From Fragum whitleyi (lineage: Eukaryota > Mollusca > Bivalvia > Cardiida > Cardiidae), in assembly GCA_948146395.1 (NCBI GenBank), contig OX411552.1, forward strand, positions 2,107,501-2,171,500: a DNA stretch of 64,000 nt, in the 5' to 3' direction. A program made the position numbers and the translations under genes. The notes under the pieces were generated by a model. It was not told the origin of the DNA. It saw only the letters and a program-made list of their open reading frames with translations, and did no database searches. The stretch's first letter is position 1; each line of letters opens with the position of its first letter. Below are positions 44,517 to 56,770 of the stretch, one piece after another.

Positions 44517-45055
44517 TTAAGCCTAGTTGACCATGGTAGTCCGACCTTTACATCAAGGTCACTGTCTCTTCTTTCTTGGGGATAAACCGCGTCCATTTAA
44601 GCACTTGTTACTAGAGAGTTTTTCACGAAATGTTGAACTTATGATAGCATGACCATTTCACCCTCTCATTAAATTAATTAAAAACTCGCTCCATACGCTC
44701 ATTCAATTTCATTCCAAAATCATTCACCTTGTCAATTTCACGATGTAGTTAACTGTATTTTGTCCGGAGGCGGGTGATAAGACGAACAGACCGATTCCAG
44801 TTTACCCTAAAAACATGGTGGTGAAAATTAAAACCGTTAACTATATCAGAATAAAGATGTACATATCTGTAGCAAGTAAAACCTAATACATTATATCACA
44901 TTGTTGTATAAAACATATAGGTCGAATACTGACTTTGAAAATCTTGTCATGTGACAGATACAAACTTGCCAAAGTATTATTTTCACCCCTTAATAGATGA
45001 TTCATTAAATAAATGTACATAATACCTTATAAATCAAAATTCTAAATGAACTTAC

Positions 45056-45184
45056 AGGGGCAATCATTCTTACAAAAGTCTGCCAGCTTCAGAATAGTTG
45101 TAGCACAAGACGCAGAACATTTGTTTGAACATCGTTTGTAAGTGAGCTGTTTAAACATGTCTGTATCGCAGACGTGCTTCTTAT
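45056..45184 (-). CDS. Gene B exon 3: six-cysteine module
   Basis: This is a minus-strand exon of 129 nt with acceptor CACTTTTTTTACAG and donor CCCTGTAAGT, phase 1 to phase 1. It encodes KKHVCDTDMFKQLTYKR, CSNKCSASC, ATTILKLADF, CKNDCP. Spacing is C-x12-C-x3-C-x3-C-x10-C-x3-C, essentially that of gene A exon 3. The split codon to exon 4 (T plus AT) is Tyr, giving CPYY. Predicted extracellular stalk. It is short and not visible as an open frame of its own. Confidence 0.85.
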
Positions 45185-45850
45185 CTGTAAAAAAAGTGTT
45201 TATGCCATGTATCAAAAGTTTGGGTCAAATTGAATTATGGTTGTATCATTTGTCCATTCGATTATCTGTATGATGATGTTGTTGTTGTTGTTGTTGTTAA
45301 TTTTTATTTCATTGGCATGTGTTTATGGTTGTTTGATAGTCTACATGAAAAAGTAAATCTCAAATGTAAACAATTTCCATCCTGTCTTTTTGTATTCAAG
45401 ATACAAGATTCATATCAAACAATTCCAACAATTCCAATATGCGCAAAGCAAAGACTATGTCCAGTCTGTGCAACGCACCTTCTGGCCAGAGTCTTCATTA
45501 TGCCATTTTTAAAACAGTTAAGGTCTAAATAAATCTGTGAACTGTTAGTCAATCTTCTAATTACAAGTTATGTAACTGTTTTGGCTGTTAAATTTTGCAC
45601 CCCAAGCTGGTGTCAACTTGTTGGAAATATCACACAAGGGCTCATATAAAGTTTTACTGCAAATTGGACCTGAGTATGACAAGAAGATATGTATTATGAA
45701 TAGTCCATTGATTGAACTAAATCACATTGAGATCGTTGAACAGATCTTATCTTTTTAATTCTTTCTCTTTTTTGTCCCAAAAATCAGTGTAGATTTGTGT
45801 TGAATTAAAGGGAAAATGTAGTAATTTGCAACTTTCATCAGAGATCTTAC
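45185..45850 (-). other. Gene B intron 2
   Basis: 666 bp, phase 1, with a GTAAGA donor at 45850. It holds a GTT trinucleotide run at 45276-45298. Plus-strand open frame 45230-45532 is not supported as coding. Confidence 0.65.
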
Positions 45851-46378
45851 CTTCGAAGAACTTAACTCTATAAATTTTCAAAAAGGAGGTCACGCTTGCC
45901 CCATTTTGTATGTCGAATATGTGATCAGCTGTCGCTGCTATGTCCTTGTATACATGACACAACCCTGTCTTTGAGAATCCTACAGCCACAATAAAGGTTT
46001 TCTTCTTTCTTATCTTGTCTACGAAGGAAACGTCTCCACATACACAAGGCTGGTCGGTAAAGATGGTCACTATTTCAGAGACTTGATGGTCTTTGTCGTC
46101 ATTGTTAAAGTGACCACTGTATAAATTGTAAAGCCGACTTAGGTCTAGTCGCTCTGTATATGTTTGAGAAAAACTGCTCTGAGCAATCTGAAATTTCCAA
46201 TCGTCATCCTGTTTGCCGTTAAAGAATTTCTTCAGCAAAACTTTATCGTGACTTATTGAGTATACAGTCAGAGTACTATTAGAAACAAAATCAAGCTTTT
46301 GAATAGTGCTTACAATCAGGTTAAAAGAATCTCTGTTTTCAGCATCGATGATCACGAAATGGTTAGAGGAACCTGACA
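45851..46378 (-). CDS. Gene B exon 2: divergent VWA domain
   Basis: This is a minus-strand exon of 528 nt with acceptor TATTTTTTTCAG and donor GAAG then GTAAGA, phase 1 to phase 1, one codon longer than gene A's. Landmarks follow gene A in order: NHFVIIDAENRDSFNLIVS (first strand and degenerate MIDAS, D-A-E-N-R in place of DxSxS), STLTVYSIS, a helix with DLSRLYNLYSGHFNNDD, EIVTIFTD, KKTFIVAVGFSKTG, and DIAATADHIFDIQNG at the C-terminal strand. The GHF-N-ND block is shared by both paralogues and may be a family signature. There are three Cys: two close together (PCVCGD) and one in GLCHV, absent from gene A's domain apart from its single Cys in ILCIL. One sequon (NST). Predicted extracellular. 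Confidence 0.85.
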
Positions 46379-46574
46379 CTGAAAAAAATAAACAAAAAAA
46401 ATGCACTTTAACTGTTTGTATTGAGTAAGTTGTAAAATGCTTTTTTGACATTTGCACAGGTACTAGACAAAGATCAATTAACTATGCAAAACAGTCATTG
46501 CTGTATTGGAGGTGATGCAAACAATCACACCATGAGACAAGACAATCATGCGAGACAAACTGACTTTTTGATGA

Positions 46575-46694
46575 TTACAATACCTAGGAGGAGAAGATGT
46601 TAAAAGAAATTGTGGGCGACGCACGACAGACGACGGACATTGGACGATCACAAAAGCTCACCTTGAGCTCTTCGTGCTCAGGTAAGCTAAAAAC
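46575..46694 (+). mobile_element. 3' end of a family H1 element
   Basis: ACGACAGACGACGGACATTG then AGCTCACCTTGAGCTC-TTC-GTGCTCAGGTAAGCTAAAAAC. The 5' part is missing. Confidence 0.75.
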
Positions 46695-46829
46695 AAACCA
46701 CACGCTAAGTAGTACTTATTCGAATAAGTTCGATTTCGAGAAATCTTAAAAAGACATCGGTGACGATAAGACGGTGATTACGAATCATTGGACCATGGAA
46801 TCATTAGTCGAGCCCCTATACCAATTGTA

Positions 46830-47180
46830 CAGGTCACTTTAAGGTGAAAAATGTTCTATAAAGGTGAGGGGAGCTTTATTTAGATATAAGGGATTCTTTA
46901 AAAGTGTACGGGGTCTATATAGGTTCCATATTGGTGGAAAGATTCTATAAAGGTGGAATGGACTCTATATAGGTAGAAATGGCTATTGAAAGGTGCATGA
47001 GAATTTATAAAGATTGATAGAGCTCTATATCTGTGGAAGGGGCTCTATAATGGTGGAAGTGTTCTATTTAGGCGAATGGTGCTTCATACGATGGAAAGGG
47101 CTGTATAAAGATGGAAGGAACTCTATATAGACGGAAGGGGCTCTTTAAATGTAGAAGGGGTTCACAGGTGGAAAGATCAT
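46830..47180 (+). repeat. Degenerate short tandem repeat (TATAAAGGTGGAAG-like)
   Basis: About twelve to fifteen units of roughly 22-26 bp, each a variant of 'GGGCTCTATATAGGTGGAAG'. Confidence 0.8.
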
Positions 47181-47328
47181 ATAAAAATAATCTCCAACAC
47201 CAGGAAAACCACCATCACATCAACCGAGGTGATCGCACGTGACATTTCGTGATTGAAGGTTCAGAGTCTTATGCGCTACCAACTGTACTATGACTGTTTT
47301 TTCTCTGATATATATAAGAAGGACTTAA

Positions 47329-47480
47329 TGTTTTATATGAAAAAATATCTTACTCGGTTGGAGAATTGATAATTGTCCAGGCTCTGCCGAGATAATTATC
47401 AATTCCCACAACCAAGTTTGATATTTTTCATACAATAAACTAAGTATGTATTATATTTTATCTTGTAACCTCTTTTACCT
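47329..47480. repeat. Foldback MITE, family F1, copy c (partial)
   Basis: The palindrome GAAAAAATATCTTACTCGG / AAGTTTGATATTTTTCATAC surrounds a CAGGCTCTGCCGAG centre; most of the tail is missing. Confidence 0.8.
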
Positions 47481-47828
47481 GGTTTTCGTCGATATTTCTT
47501 ACATTAAGAGGTCCAAGAGGGCTCGTATTTCTCCACTGGCTTAAACATCTCACGATTCGTAAGAGAGATATTGAAAATAGAAGGTAATGAAAGTCACCAT
47601 CATTCAGAGGGAATTCTGAATTTTTCCAAATTGAAACTTATTTACAATTATCAAAAGTGAACACATATAACTAATATGTAAAACTACATGGAAGAAGACT
47701 ATTTATATATCTCTTTTAAAAACACCTATTAATCTCTAATTGTTAAATAAGTGTTATTTCACCCATCACCAGACACACTTGACTTTGATTGATCCGAATT
47801 CAAAAAAGTCGGAACAGGCTACAAAGAA

Positions 47829-48795
47829 ACAAGAGGCCCTTAACTGCACACCTGAATTCTATTGGCCCAGTGGATCTCATCCAAGTAACTTTCTAGCAAA
47901 ATTTCATTCACATTTGCCTTATTGTTGAAGAGGGTTGTTATTCCAAGAATTGAAAGTGATAATAGACCCTGTTCCCCCCCCCCCCCCCCCTTTACTGAGG
48001 AGACTCAAATTAAGCCCCGCCCTGCCATGCCCATATTTATTAGCCAATCAAAATTTTGCGAACAATTTTTGTTAAGGGTCATCAAAGGTACATTCTTGTA
48101 AATGTTCATTGAAATCAGCCCAGTGATTCGGGAGATGTCGTTCAAAGATTTTGGGCTCAAAACAAGCCCCATCCTGCAAATCCCATATTAATAGGCCAAT
48201 CAAGATATTGCGAACAATTTTTGAAAAGGGTTATCAAAGAAAGTGTCTCAAAGGTTCAGTAGAAGATGATGTTCGAAAATTTCGGGCTCAAAATAAGCCC
48301 CGCTCTGCCACGCCCATATTTATTTGCCAATCAAAACTTTGCGAACAATTATTGAAGAGGGTCTGTAAAGGAATATTCTGGTAAAGTTTCATTGAACTTT
48401 GCGCAATGGTTCAGGAGGAGATGTCGTTCAAAGATTTTGGTCTCAGAATAAGCCCCGCCCTGCCACGACCATATTTGGGGAATCAATCAAAATTTCTTGA
48501 ACAACTTAAGTAGAGGGTCACCCAAGGCTCATTCATGCCAAGTTGCATTGCAATCGGACCAATGGTTTTGGAGAAGACGACTTTTTAAAAAAATTGGGCT
48601 CAAAATAAGCCCCGCCCAGCCGCGCCCATATTTGGAGGTCAATCAAAATTTCTTGAACGACTTAAGAAGAGCGTTTGTTAAGGATTATTTCTACCAAGTT
48701 TCATCAAAATCTGCCCATCGGTTAAGGAGAAGAAGATGTTTTTGGAAAAGTTTACGCATGGACGCAAGACGGCGACCGACATGACAATAACTCGC
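47829..48795 (+). mobile_element. AACAAGAG element with core units of about 150 bp
   Basis: It starts AACAAGAGGCCC, then about five units (GTTCAAAGATTTTGGGCTC or a variant near 48129, 48271, 48426 and 48580; CCCCGCCCTGCCACGCCCAT), interrupted by a C run at 47976. Ends near GGAGGTAAAAATG. Open frames at 48151-48936 are array translations. Confidence 0.75.
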
Positions 48796-48840
48796 CTTCT
48801 GCCACTGGAGGTAAAAATGCAAGTTTTTCTTAAAAAAATA

Positions 48841-48884
48841 ACTGCATTATGTCATTGTTCTAAACAATATCCGTGTAATATCAC
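48841..48884 (+). repeat. Family F1, copy e, left part, interrupted
   Basis: TATGTCATTGTTCTAAACAA and CCGTGTAATATCAC match F1; the family sequence resumes at about 49857 (ACCATATGGGGTG ... GTATGGTTATAAGATAA). The gap is exactly the element at 48885-49856. Confidence 0.8.
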
Positions 48885-49856
48885 AACAAGAGCTTCGCAG
48901 TGCAGTGTATATACGCCCGAAGGGGCTTGTCAGTAACATTGACTTGTCAGTTACGTGAGCTTGATTGATAGCTAAAAAAATGCAAACAGACGGAGAGACG
49001 ATTGGGCCCATAACATAGTATGACCCTTTGAGTGTAAATTGAAAATGGTTTTATGCACAACTATACACTGAACAGTCATTTTGGCAAGTTTCGGTTGATT
49101 CCGATTCAAGAGGATGTGCTCACAAAAGAAATATAGTGAATTTCAATCAATTCAAGGCCAGATGATACAAGAAATACCCAACCTTTATGAATTTCTGAAG
49201 TTTTTTGCTCAACTAAATATCAGGGATACGTTGTGGCAAGATTCAGTTCAATCCAATAAAATTTGTATGAACTCTGCACTCATTTACAAAAAATCTGTAA
49301 TTTTAAGCCTTTTATTAAGTAAAGGGCAGCTAATTCAGGAAAAACTTGACATATGATTTTTTTAGTCCTAAGCACAACTAGACAACCTACAAAATCATTG
49401 TGGCAAGTTTCAGTTCATTACCATTCAAAACGTACAGAAAGTGAGCTCACAAGAAATTATGTTTTCCATTCTATTCTAGGGCAGATAATTGAAGATAACT
49501 CATTAATGAATTGAATTTCAAAAGGCTTATGCACAACAAGACATCATTGCGGGTGATTGTGCCAAGTTTCAGCTCATTTCCATTGATAATTTAGGAGGAG
49601 CAGCACACAAAAAAAACAGCGATTTTCGTTCAATTCAATAGCAGATAATTCAAGATTTCTCGGGAATGACTGGGGCCATTTGAATTTCAAAGGTATTTTG
49701 CACAACTAGACATCATAGGGAGTAATTATACCGAGTATCAGCTCATTCAAAATGGTATTTTAGGAGGAGTTCCGCATACAAAAAATTGCTAACGTACAGA
49801 CAGACGGACAGACGACCGGAGTCATAACATAATATGACCCTTCGGGCATTTAAAAA
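48885..49856 (+). mobile_element. AACAAGAG element, family H3, nested in F1
   Basis: It starts AACAAGAGCTTCGCAGTG, with subterminal GCCCGAAGGG (48915-48924) and its exact reverse complement CCCTTCGGGC (49838-49847) just before ATTTAAAAAA. The core has about five diverged units of 150-170 bp led by 'GGCAAGTTTCAGTTCATTAC'. A GACAGACGGACAGACGACCG tract precedes the end. Both edges are fixed by the F1 sequence it interrupts. Confidence 0.85.
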
Positions 49857-50280
49857 ATACCATATGGGGTGTTTAAACAGGGACATTTGTATGGTTATAA
49901 GATAACGCATGATATCACCAAAGCTACAAATTACCTTGAAATGTCAAATAATAATAGGGAAATTTTGTTTCTTGCAAATAAGTGCAACTTGCAAATGTAG
50001 GAGGTATGTTTATAAGCAATCTAAAATGAAAGACTTATTATAAATGACACAACAAATAAATACCTACACACCCTGAAAAATGCCATAGGACAATTCTGCA
50101 GAAATATTTGAGGAGTTGCGTTCACATAAAGTGAATGTACGGACGGATCAACTTACTGGATCGACTTACTGGCGGACGGACAGTTAGATGGAGAAGATGA
50201 TAACAATGTACGTCCTACAACTGCGGCGCATAAAAAAACTGACAATGCAACCCAGCATCTGAGCATGCCTTGGAAATTGA

Positions 50281-50590
50281 CTTTATCTCATAACTTTAAA
50301 AATATCCGTTTGATTACACCCCGTGTGATATTTTTTTATGATATCACATAGGATTTTTTTAGAACAATGATATAATGCGTCAACTTTTAAAAACTTACAT
50401 TTCAGTAAGAAACGTTGACGAAAACAAGACAAATAGAGGTTATAAGATAAATATAATACGTACTTAGTGTATTGTATGAAATAAATATCTAACTTGGTTG
50501 TTAGAATTGATAATTGTCTCAGCAGAGCATCGACAATTACCAATTCTCCCAACCTTGTTAGATATTTTTAGACAAAACACTAAGCAGATC
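50281..50590. repeat. Foldback MITE, family F1, copy d
   Basis: Same orientation as copy b: tail first (AAAATATCCGTTTGATTACA), then 'AAATATCTAACTTGG' against 'CCTTGTTAGATATTT'. Confidence 0.85.
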
Positions 50591-50989
50591 TACGTTTTAT
50601 ATTTATACCCCATTTTTGTGTTATCATTGTAAGGAGTAGGCTAGTATGAGACAATTGGAAACTAGGTGGAAAATTGTCACAAGACACACCCATTAAACTG
50701 CTGAATATCCAAGTGTGAAATACAACAAACGAGATAAATTCAAAACTTAAGCCAGTTAGAGTTACGTTTCTAGTGCTCTACACTCCGTATTCATGAAAGG
50801 AGAATAGCTTCGAAGTTTCAAGTCATTAGGACATAAGGTGACAGAGTTATGCCGAAGAAGGTCACTAAAACTCTGGAGTTTAACAAGTAAAAAATTGCTG
50901 TAATGTACAGCAAAGTGAATGTGTCGCCTTTAAAAAATGTTAGCCGAGTAATGAAAAATGGCTAATGGAAAAATGGGTGAACTCATTTA

Positions 50990-51135
50990 GAAGGTTGCCT
51001 CTAGAGTGCACACAAGATTTTTTGATCCCACTTGACCCAATTTCGAACTTGACAAAGGATTGATGGACAAACATTCTGACAAAGTTTCAAGACAATTGGG
51101 CGAAAAATGTGGCCTGTAGAGTAAACACAAGGTAA
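50990..51135 (+). repeat. Isolated unit of the H1 145-bp repeat
   Basis: TTGCCTCTAGAGTGCACACA ... 'TTGACCCAATTTCGAACTTG' ... 'AAAAATGTGGCC' is one unit with no element ends. Confidence 0.7.
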
Positions 51136-52019
51136 AATAATGATAGTTTTAACCTATAGACGGGAAAAGTAATTTGACCTAAGTTTAAACTTATTTTCAG
51201 CAGACAAATAGGCTACCTATCAAAATCGATGGTTATTTGCTTTTTTCTCATATACATACATGTATACATATACATGTATTTCTAGATTGATTTCCTCAGT
51301 TACAGCAATTTTAATAACTGTTCAGAAGAAATTAGCCTAATATGAATGAAAGATACTCACTGAAATTGAAACAGATTTTTTTTTGTAAAAAAAATGCAAG
51401 GGGGTTCTTTGAATATGAGCGCACGTATTATAGCAAGTGCATCAGGTCGGAACACTCAATATACATGGGTCCGTAGTCAGGTCCAAAACCTAAAAGATGG
51501 GATTCAGACTATATGTTAGCCGACATAGCTTAAGCGAATGTTGCTATAGATTTCTTCTCTTTCAAGTCTTAACTGTGAGGATTGGTATAGATTTCATCTC
51601 TTTCAAGGTTTATCCCGCTTTTCAACCCGACGTTAAAACTCAACAACAAGGACGTTGTTTTAGCGGGAATAAGTAGCGTCATACTTCCCCAAAGTGCAGA
51701 ATGACCTCATTTGCAGAGGGTAAAAAGAAATTGTCATTCAGATGAGATTCTAAGCAAAATTTAAATTTTGATAAAGATCGACAGAAATAAAATCTATGAA
51801 AAAAAAGTAAATAAATTTAAATAAACAATAAAACAAAATAGCGAAATATCGCGAGATTATCATTATCCATGTAGGCTGCCAATGAGAAAATTAACAAAAA
51901 CTTTGACGGTAAATGTTCTTCTCTCTGTTTTTGGTCGTTTAAATATTTTAAACGCGTTAGTTAGAAGCAGAAAAAGCGCCAAAGCGCCCGAACTTTGCGT
52001 TACTTTCCCGTATAACTAA

Positions 52020-52347
52020 AATTTGACTCCCTGTCCCCATCATTGACCTCACTTGACCTCACTTGACCCAATTTTGAAGTTGACCGAGCTAAGATGGAGA
52101 CTAACATTCTGACCAAGTTTCAAGACCTTTGGGCCAAAAATTTGTCCTCACTTGACCCCACTTGACTCAAGTTAGAATATGACCGAGATTTGATGAAGAC
52201 AAACATTCTGACCAAGCTTCAAGATACTTGGGCCAAAAATGTGGCCTCTAGAGTGCACACAAGATGTTGACGGACGACTTGATGACGGACGCAGCTCGAC
52301 CACAATAGCTCACCATGAGCACTTTGTGCTTATATGAGCTAAAAAGT
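52020..52347 (+). mobile_element. Family H1 element, 3' part
   Basis: Two units ('CTTGACCCAATTTTGAAG', 'ACATTCTGACCAAGTTTCAA'), a GACGGACGAC tract, AGCTCACCATGAGCACTTTG-TGCTT and ATGAGCTAAAAAG. The 5' hairpin was not found. Confidence 0.75.
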
Positions 52348-53598
52348 GGAACTTGTCATCTAAATAATTTGGTATTTCAATACAGATTCACTCTAATCCA
52401 CCTATATCAAAATTTTCTATGATGTATCAGGTAAAAAAATGTTTAAAAATCAAGAACTCTACCATGTAGTTTTACATTTGTAAGAAAATTGTCTTAGATT
52501 TCTTCCAAACTTAAATGTTTTCCCATTAGGAAAAAAATCATAAAACATAGACACTATCAGTGTTTTTTTTCTGTTAAATTTAAAATGATATATAAATAGA
52601 TACTTGATTTAAAAAAAAATGTAAAAAATTCTAAGATAACAGGATGGGAAAGGATCTTACATCCTCTACTACACCAACTTGTGAATAATCGTATAGCAAA
52701 GTCTGGCATAAGATTTCCCCACAGAAATTAAGTAGAAAGCAAAATGTGTTGCTTAAGGCTAAGATCACACTTCATCTCTATCCAGGCTGATCTTGGTCTA
52801 TTCTGTCAAAAAAAAACCTGTTCAACTCTTTTTTGTTGCTCTTATTATAAAATATAAAGACAATTTCAGAAAGCGAAAAATCAAAGTGATTGCATGTTAA
52901 AAAGATTACACTTTCCACTGTCTTATTTGACCTGTAGTAACCTGACAAAGTTTTGATTATTGAAGGCCAAATGCCGTTTACAATACGATATGATAGCGCA
53001 GACAAAATTAAGGGTTGAAACATCTGGGATCCCCTCATATCTAACAGATCCAATAAAATGATATGTGTATTTGAAAAAAACCCGGGACCTGGTTACAGAA
53101 TTCATACCTTTATTGCATCTTTAAACGAATGCTGAAAAAAGAATTTGTTGACTCGTTTCACATAGTCCTGTGCGCTATGCGCTGTCTGATAGGTGTTCAT
53201 GAATATTTTGCATCACGAGCACCCGTTATATACGACTCTGGCAGTCAGTAAAAAAATCTTTGATGTCGTGATATGTCTTTAATATGTTGTTATTTCGAAC
53301 CTTTGACGTCTGGTAACGAGTTAAAGATTTAATTTACAAAAATTACCACTTAAATATTTTGATCTTATAGAAAATAGAACTTCGATTTTTATGATTGATT
53401 CATCCGTGAAAGCCACCGATTTCTATATTCAAAGTTACAAAATAATCACGAAAGATTGATTAAGAAATTTTATGCTTTCCATGCAAAATGGATTTCTTTT
53501 CAAGATTCCGATGCTTATCAACCACAAACAAACCGATCGGAAAAAATACAAAAATAATACTCTTTCAAGTAACCGATTCGTGTAACAAGAAATATTAA

Positions 53599-53755
53599 GG
53601 TAGTGGAACCGTAATAGTTCCGCAAAGGTTCGGAAGTAAAGAACTTAAACAGTGTTAACCGAGGTTTCCAAATGGTTTTCATTTGGAAACCTCGGTCAAC
53701 ATTGTGAAAGATCATGAGTTCAGAAATGTTGCGGAACTATTACGGGTCCACTACC
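53599..53755. mobile_element. GGTAGTGG palindromic MITE, copy d
   Basis: Intact: TTAA (53595-53598), GGTAGTGGAACCGTAATAG ... CTATTACGGGTCCACTACC, TTAA (53756-53759). Its centre is CGAGGTTTCCAAATGGTTTT / CATTTGGAAACCTCG. Confidence 0.9.
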
Positions 53756-55275
53756 TTAAATCAGTGGTTCTCAATGCCCGTTGCAAACGATTGCTAATGC
53801 TACATTATAAAGAAATGGTGTAAAAGGCAGTTTTTCGTAACGTCACCTACTCATTTTTGATTTTTTTTCTAGGCATTAAAGGACATTAATCATCGAACTA
53901 AAAAGTCTATAAGTAAACTAACAGCGCTAGAATATTATACAATAAAGTCATTTCCTTCCATTAAATTCCATTCCATCCTTACGCATGCGCAGTTGTTACC
54001 ATGCAGAAACGTGCATGGTAAAAATTAGTGTGTTTTTTTTTCTGTCCCAGTGTCGGAGGGTAGCGTAGATGGGACAGGTTAACTAGTCTACCATTTAGAT
54101 CACATAATGATTTCTATGGTCACGTGGCCGGTAATGTGACCTTCCGAAGATACCCGAGAAAACACGAATAAAAACGAGTTTTCTCATTTCGTAATCAAAA
54201 GTCATAGGGTACCAGTCAACTCGGTCCATCGAATAACTCGGCCCAATAAACTCGGCCTCAACATATAGTTTATAGTAATACAGATTATTTTCCCAAAGTA
54301 TGTACATTTTTTGGACGAACGATGTTTCCTCATAAATGAATGAAGATTGAATAGTCTTGTATTTGTGATAAAAGTACTGAATAAATAATCGAAAATGGGG
54401 TCGAGTTATACGTTGGGCCGAGATGCCGAAGGGCCGAGATGGAAATGGGCGGAGTCAACCAGTCATCAAATAATATATCGGTTTAATCGGTTAGGGTTTA
54501 GACGTAAGCTTTATGGGCAAACCGGAAGAAGGGACTATCAAGTGATCTGGACAAAATCAAACATTTAATACTTTATATTCATGAAAATCGTTGTTTTGCG
54601 AGATGAGATGACATTTATTGTAGGTTTTATAGGACTGCTTTGAAATTTTATCTTGTAAACAATCGTTTTGTAGAATACAATTGCAATTTTAAGGTAGAAG
54701 TAATTGTCCCTCGTGACGAAATATCTAAATTTAGAATGAGTATACTACAATGAGTGTCGCCCATGGGGCGACACAATAAACCTTTGTTTCTCCTATCCTA
54801 TATGTCCTTAAAATAGTTCTTTAATTGTTATACAACTTGTTTTGATTTGCGGTTACCAAGCAGGATGTTATAAAGTGCATTTCGCCCTTAACTGACAATA
54901 TTTTTCCCATTGAAATACATACTTCGCACAAAAAAGATCCCCCGATATAAAATGTTTAATTAAAGAAGAATAAATCTGAACGTCGTTTTGAACAATAGCT
55001 ATATAATGAAATGTTAAAATACTTAGATGGTATTATATCTACGCCGTATCATTAAAGACATTATAATGCATTCTCGGTTATTTTTATTAAGCCGCTTAAA
55101 CATTATAGATACCATTGACAATCAAATTGAATCAACATTATGTACATACAGAGTGATGGGTCTTAATATCGTCCATACACAATAAAAAATTGATTCCACT
55201 AAACATTTTTAAAAAGCTTAAAATGACGTATAAAAATAGAAAACACCTGTTTTGGAACCGATAAAGAAAAGTTTT

Positions 55276-55695
55276 AGAGGATAATCGTTTGTTTTAGTGT
55301 AAGATTGGTTTATATTTCTTTGGGTGAATAACAAAAGATATATTTTCACAAGTGGAAGAGCTATCAGTGAAAATATAGCTTTTGTTGGTCACAAAAAGAA
55401 ATATCAATCGATCTTACTCTAAAATCAAAAGATTTTTTTTATTTCTTTAATGCATAAATGAGACACAATGTGAACATTCTAGGACAAATTTCCTTAACGC
55501 GCGTCTTTTTGCATGTGATTGCTACGCAGCTTCATTGCGACGCAACTTTTTGGGCTAAACAGAGATAACGTCTGATGTGGTGAAATGAACTAAATCAAGG
55601 TATATATTTTTAATAATTCACCGTTTAGGCGGCGGGTAAATCAAACTAATTATCTACGGTTATTCCGCGAAAATTACCGAGAAGCTTTACAGCAA
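55276..55695. repeat. Foldback MITE, family F3, copy d (diverged)
   Basis: Head GATAATCGTTTGTTTTAGTG, 'ATTTCTTTAATGCA', 'GCATGTGATTGCTACGCAGC'. The TGACGTCA sites of other copies are mutated here (GCGACGCAAC, ATAACGTCTG). Confidence 0.75.
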
Positions 55696-56668
55696 ATGTC
55701 ATAACTAACAGCAAAAGAAAAACTGTACATAACCAACAAATCTTATTCTTTTCATCTCATACTTGTTTCTCACAATTGAAAAGATTTTTTTAAAAAAAGC
55801 ATAGAACTAACTAAATTAAATGATTTTTTTTTTTCATAATACAAAATAATGCTGAAAAGGAATTCGCGATAATTTTTTTAGTGCAATTTGTGCAGACTGA
55901 CCGCGGCGCCGAAGTTTTGAAGTATATTTTCTTTAGAAAAGAAAAAGTGCAGTATTTCAAAACAGTTTTGATCAAAGCATGTCCTAGATTTTGGTCTTAG
56001 TTGACTCAGCATAGACACGTGACCATGAGCAATGAGGATCTTATCAAGAACGCAACTTTTGCATTTCAAAATAACCTTACAGTACATTTTACCCTTCAAA
56101 AATGAAACATAAATAAGATTAGTTGAAAAAGTGGGGTTTAATGTTATTTATAAAAATAACTCAGTTTATCGAGTTGGTTTGGGTACCTATACTTGGATTC
56201 CTGGCATTTGCCTTTTAGCGAGCGCATATTAACTTATGCAGAATAAAAAAATTAGGCTTATGAATACAAATGCCGAAGATACTTCGGCACGTTACGACCA
56301 AGCATGGTCATTTCATTTTACTGTACAAATTACAGGTATACCAGGACTAAAAAGTATACTGATATACAGGACACCTAGTCATTGAGCAAACGTTTCAATT
56401 TCAGAAACAATTGTTCCTGCTTGCGTGCGACTGTAAGGGGGATTTCATTTCATTTCCAGACAAAAAACATAAATAGCATTTAAAGAAATTTGAAAATTCG
56501 TATTTTTTCACCAGCAAATAGGCTACTCAATTGATATACTTGTTCATGAGGGTGACAAAATATCGCAGATATGTACAGTGAAAATCATGAGAGATAACGG
56601 TTCAACAGATCATACACGTGCACGTCAACTTAACGATTGAATTCCGACGGTAAGTTGTGTTAATCATC

Positions 56669-56770
56669 TATAGACCAGCAATTTCAAGTGAGTGATCAAA
56701 GATCAACTCTACATTGAAAATGATAGGAGATAACGGTTTCTCGAACCTCACTCTTGCTTGCGGAACTATA
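56669..56770 (+). repeat. Conserved 102-bp repeat, copy 3
   Basis: It runs from TATAGACCAGCAATTTCAAG to CTTGCTTGCGGAACTATA. A partial relative (GAGAGATAACGGTTC) lies about 100 bp to its left at 56589. Confidence 0.8.

Larger units (their letters stand above)
42519..45055 (-). other. Gene B intron 3
   Basis: 2537 bp, phase 1, TGTAAGT donor at 45055. It holds an H1 element (42961) and a TTAA MITE (44296). Nothing was recognised at 42530-42950, 43815-44290 or 44525-45050, except an AACGTCTTGCAGACG / CGTCTGCAAG inverted pair near 44070-44140. Confidence 0.6.
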
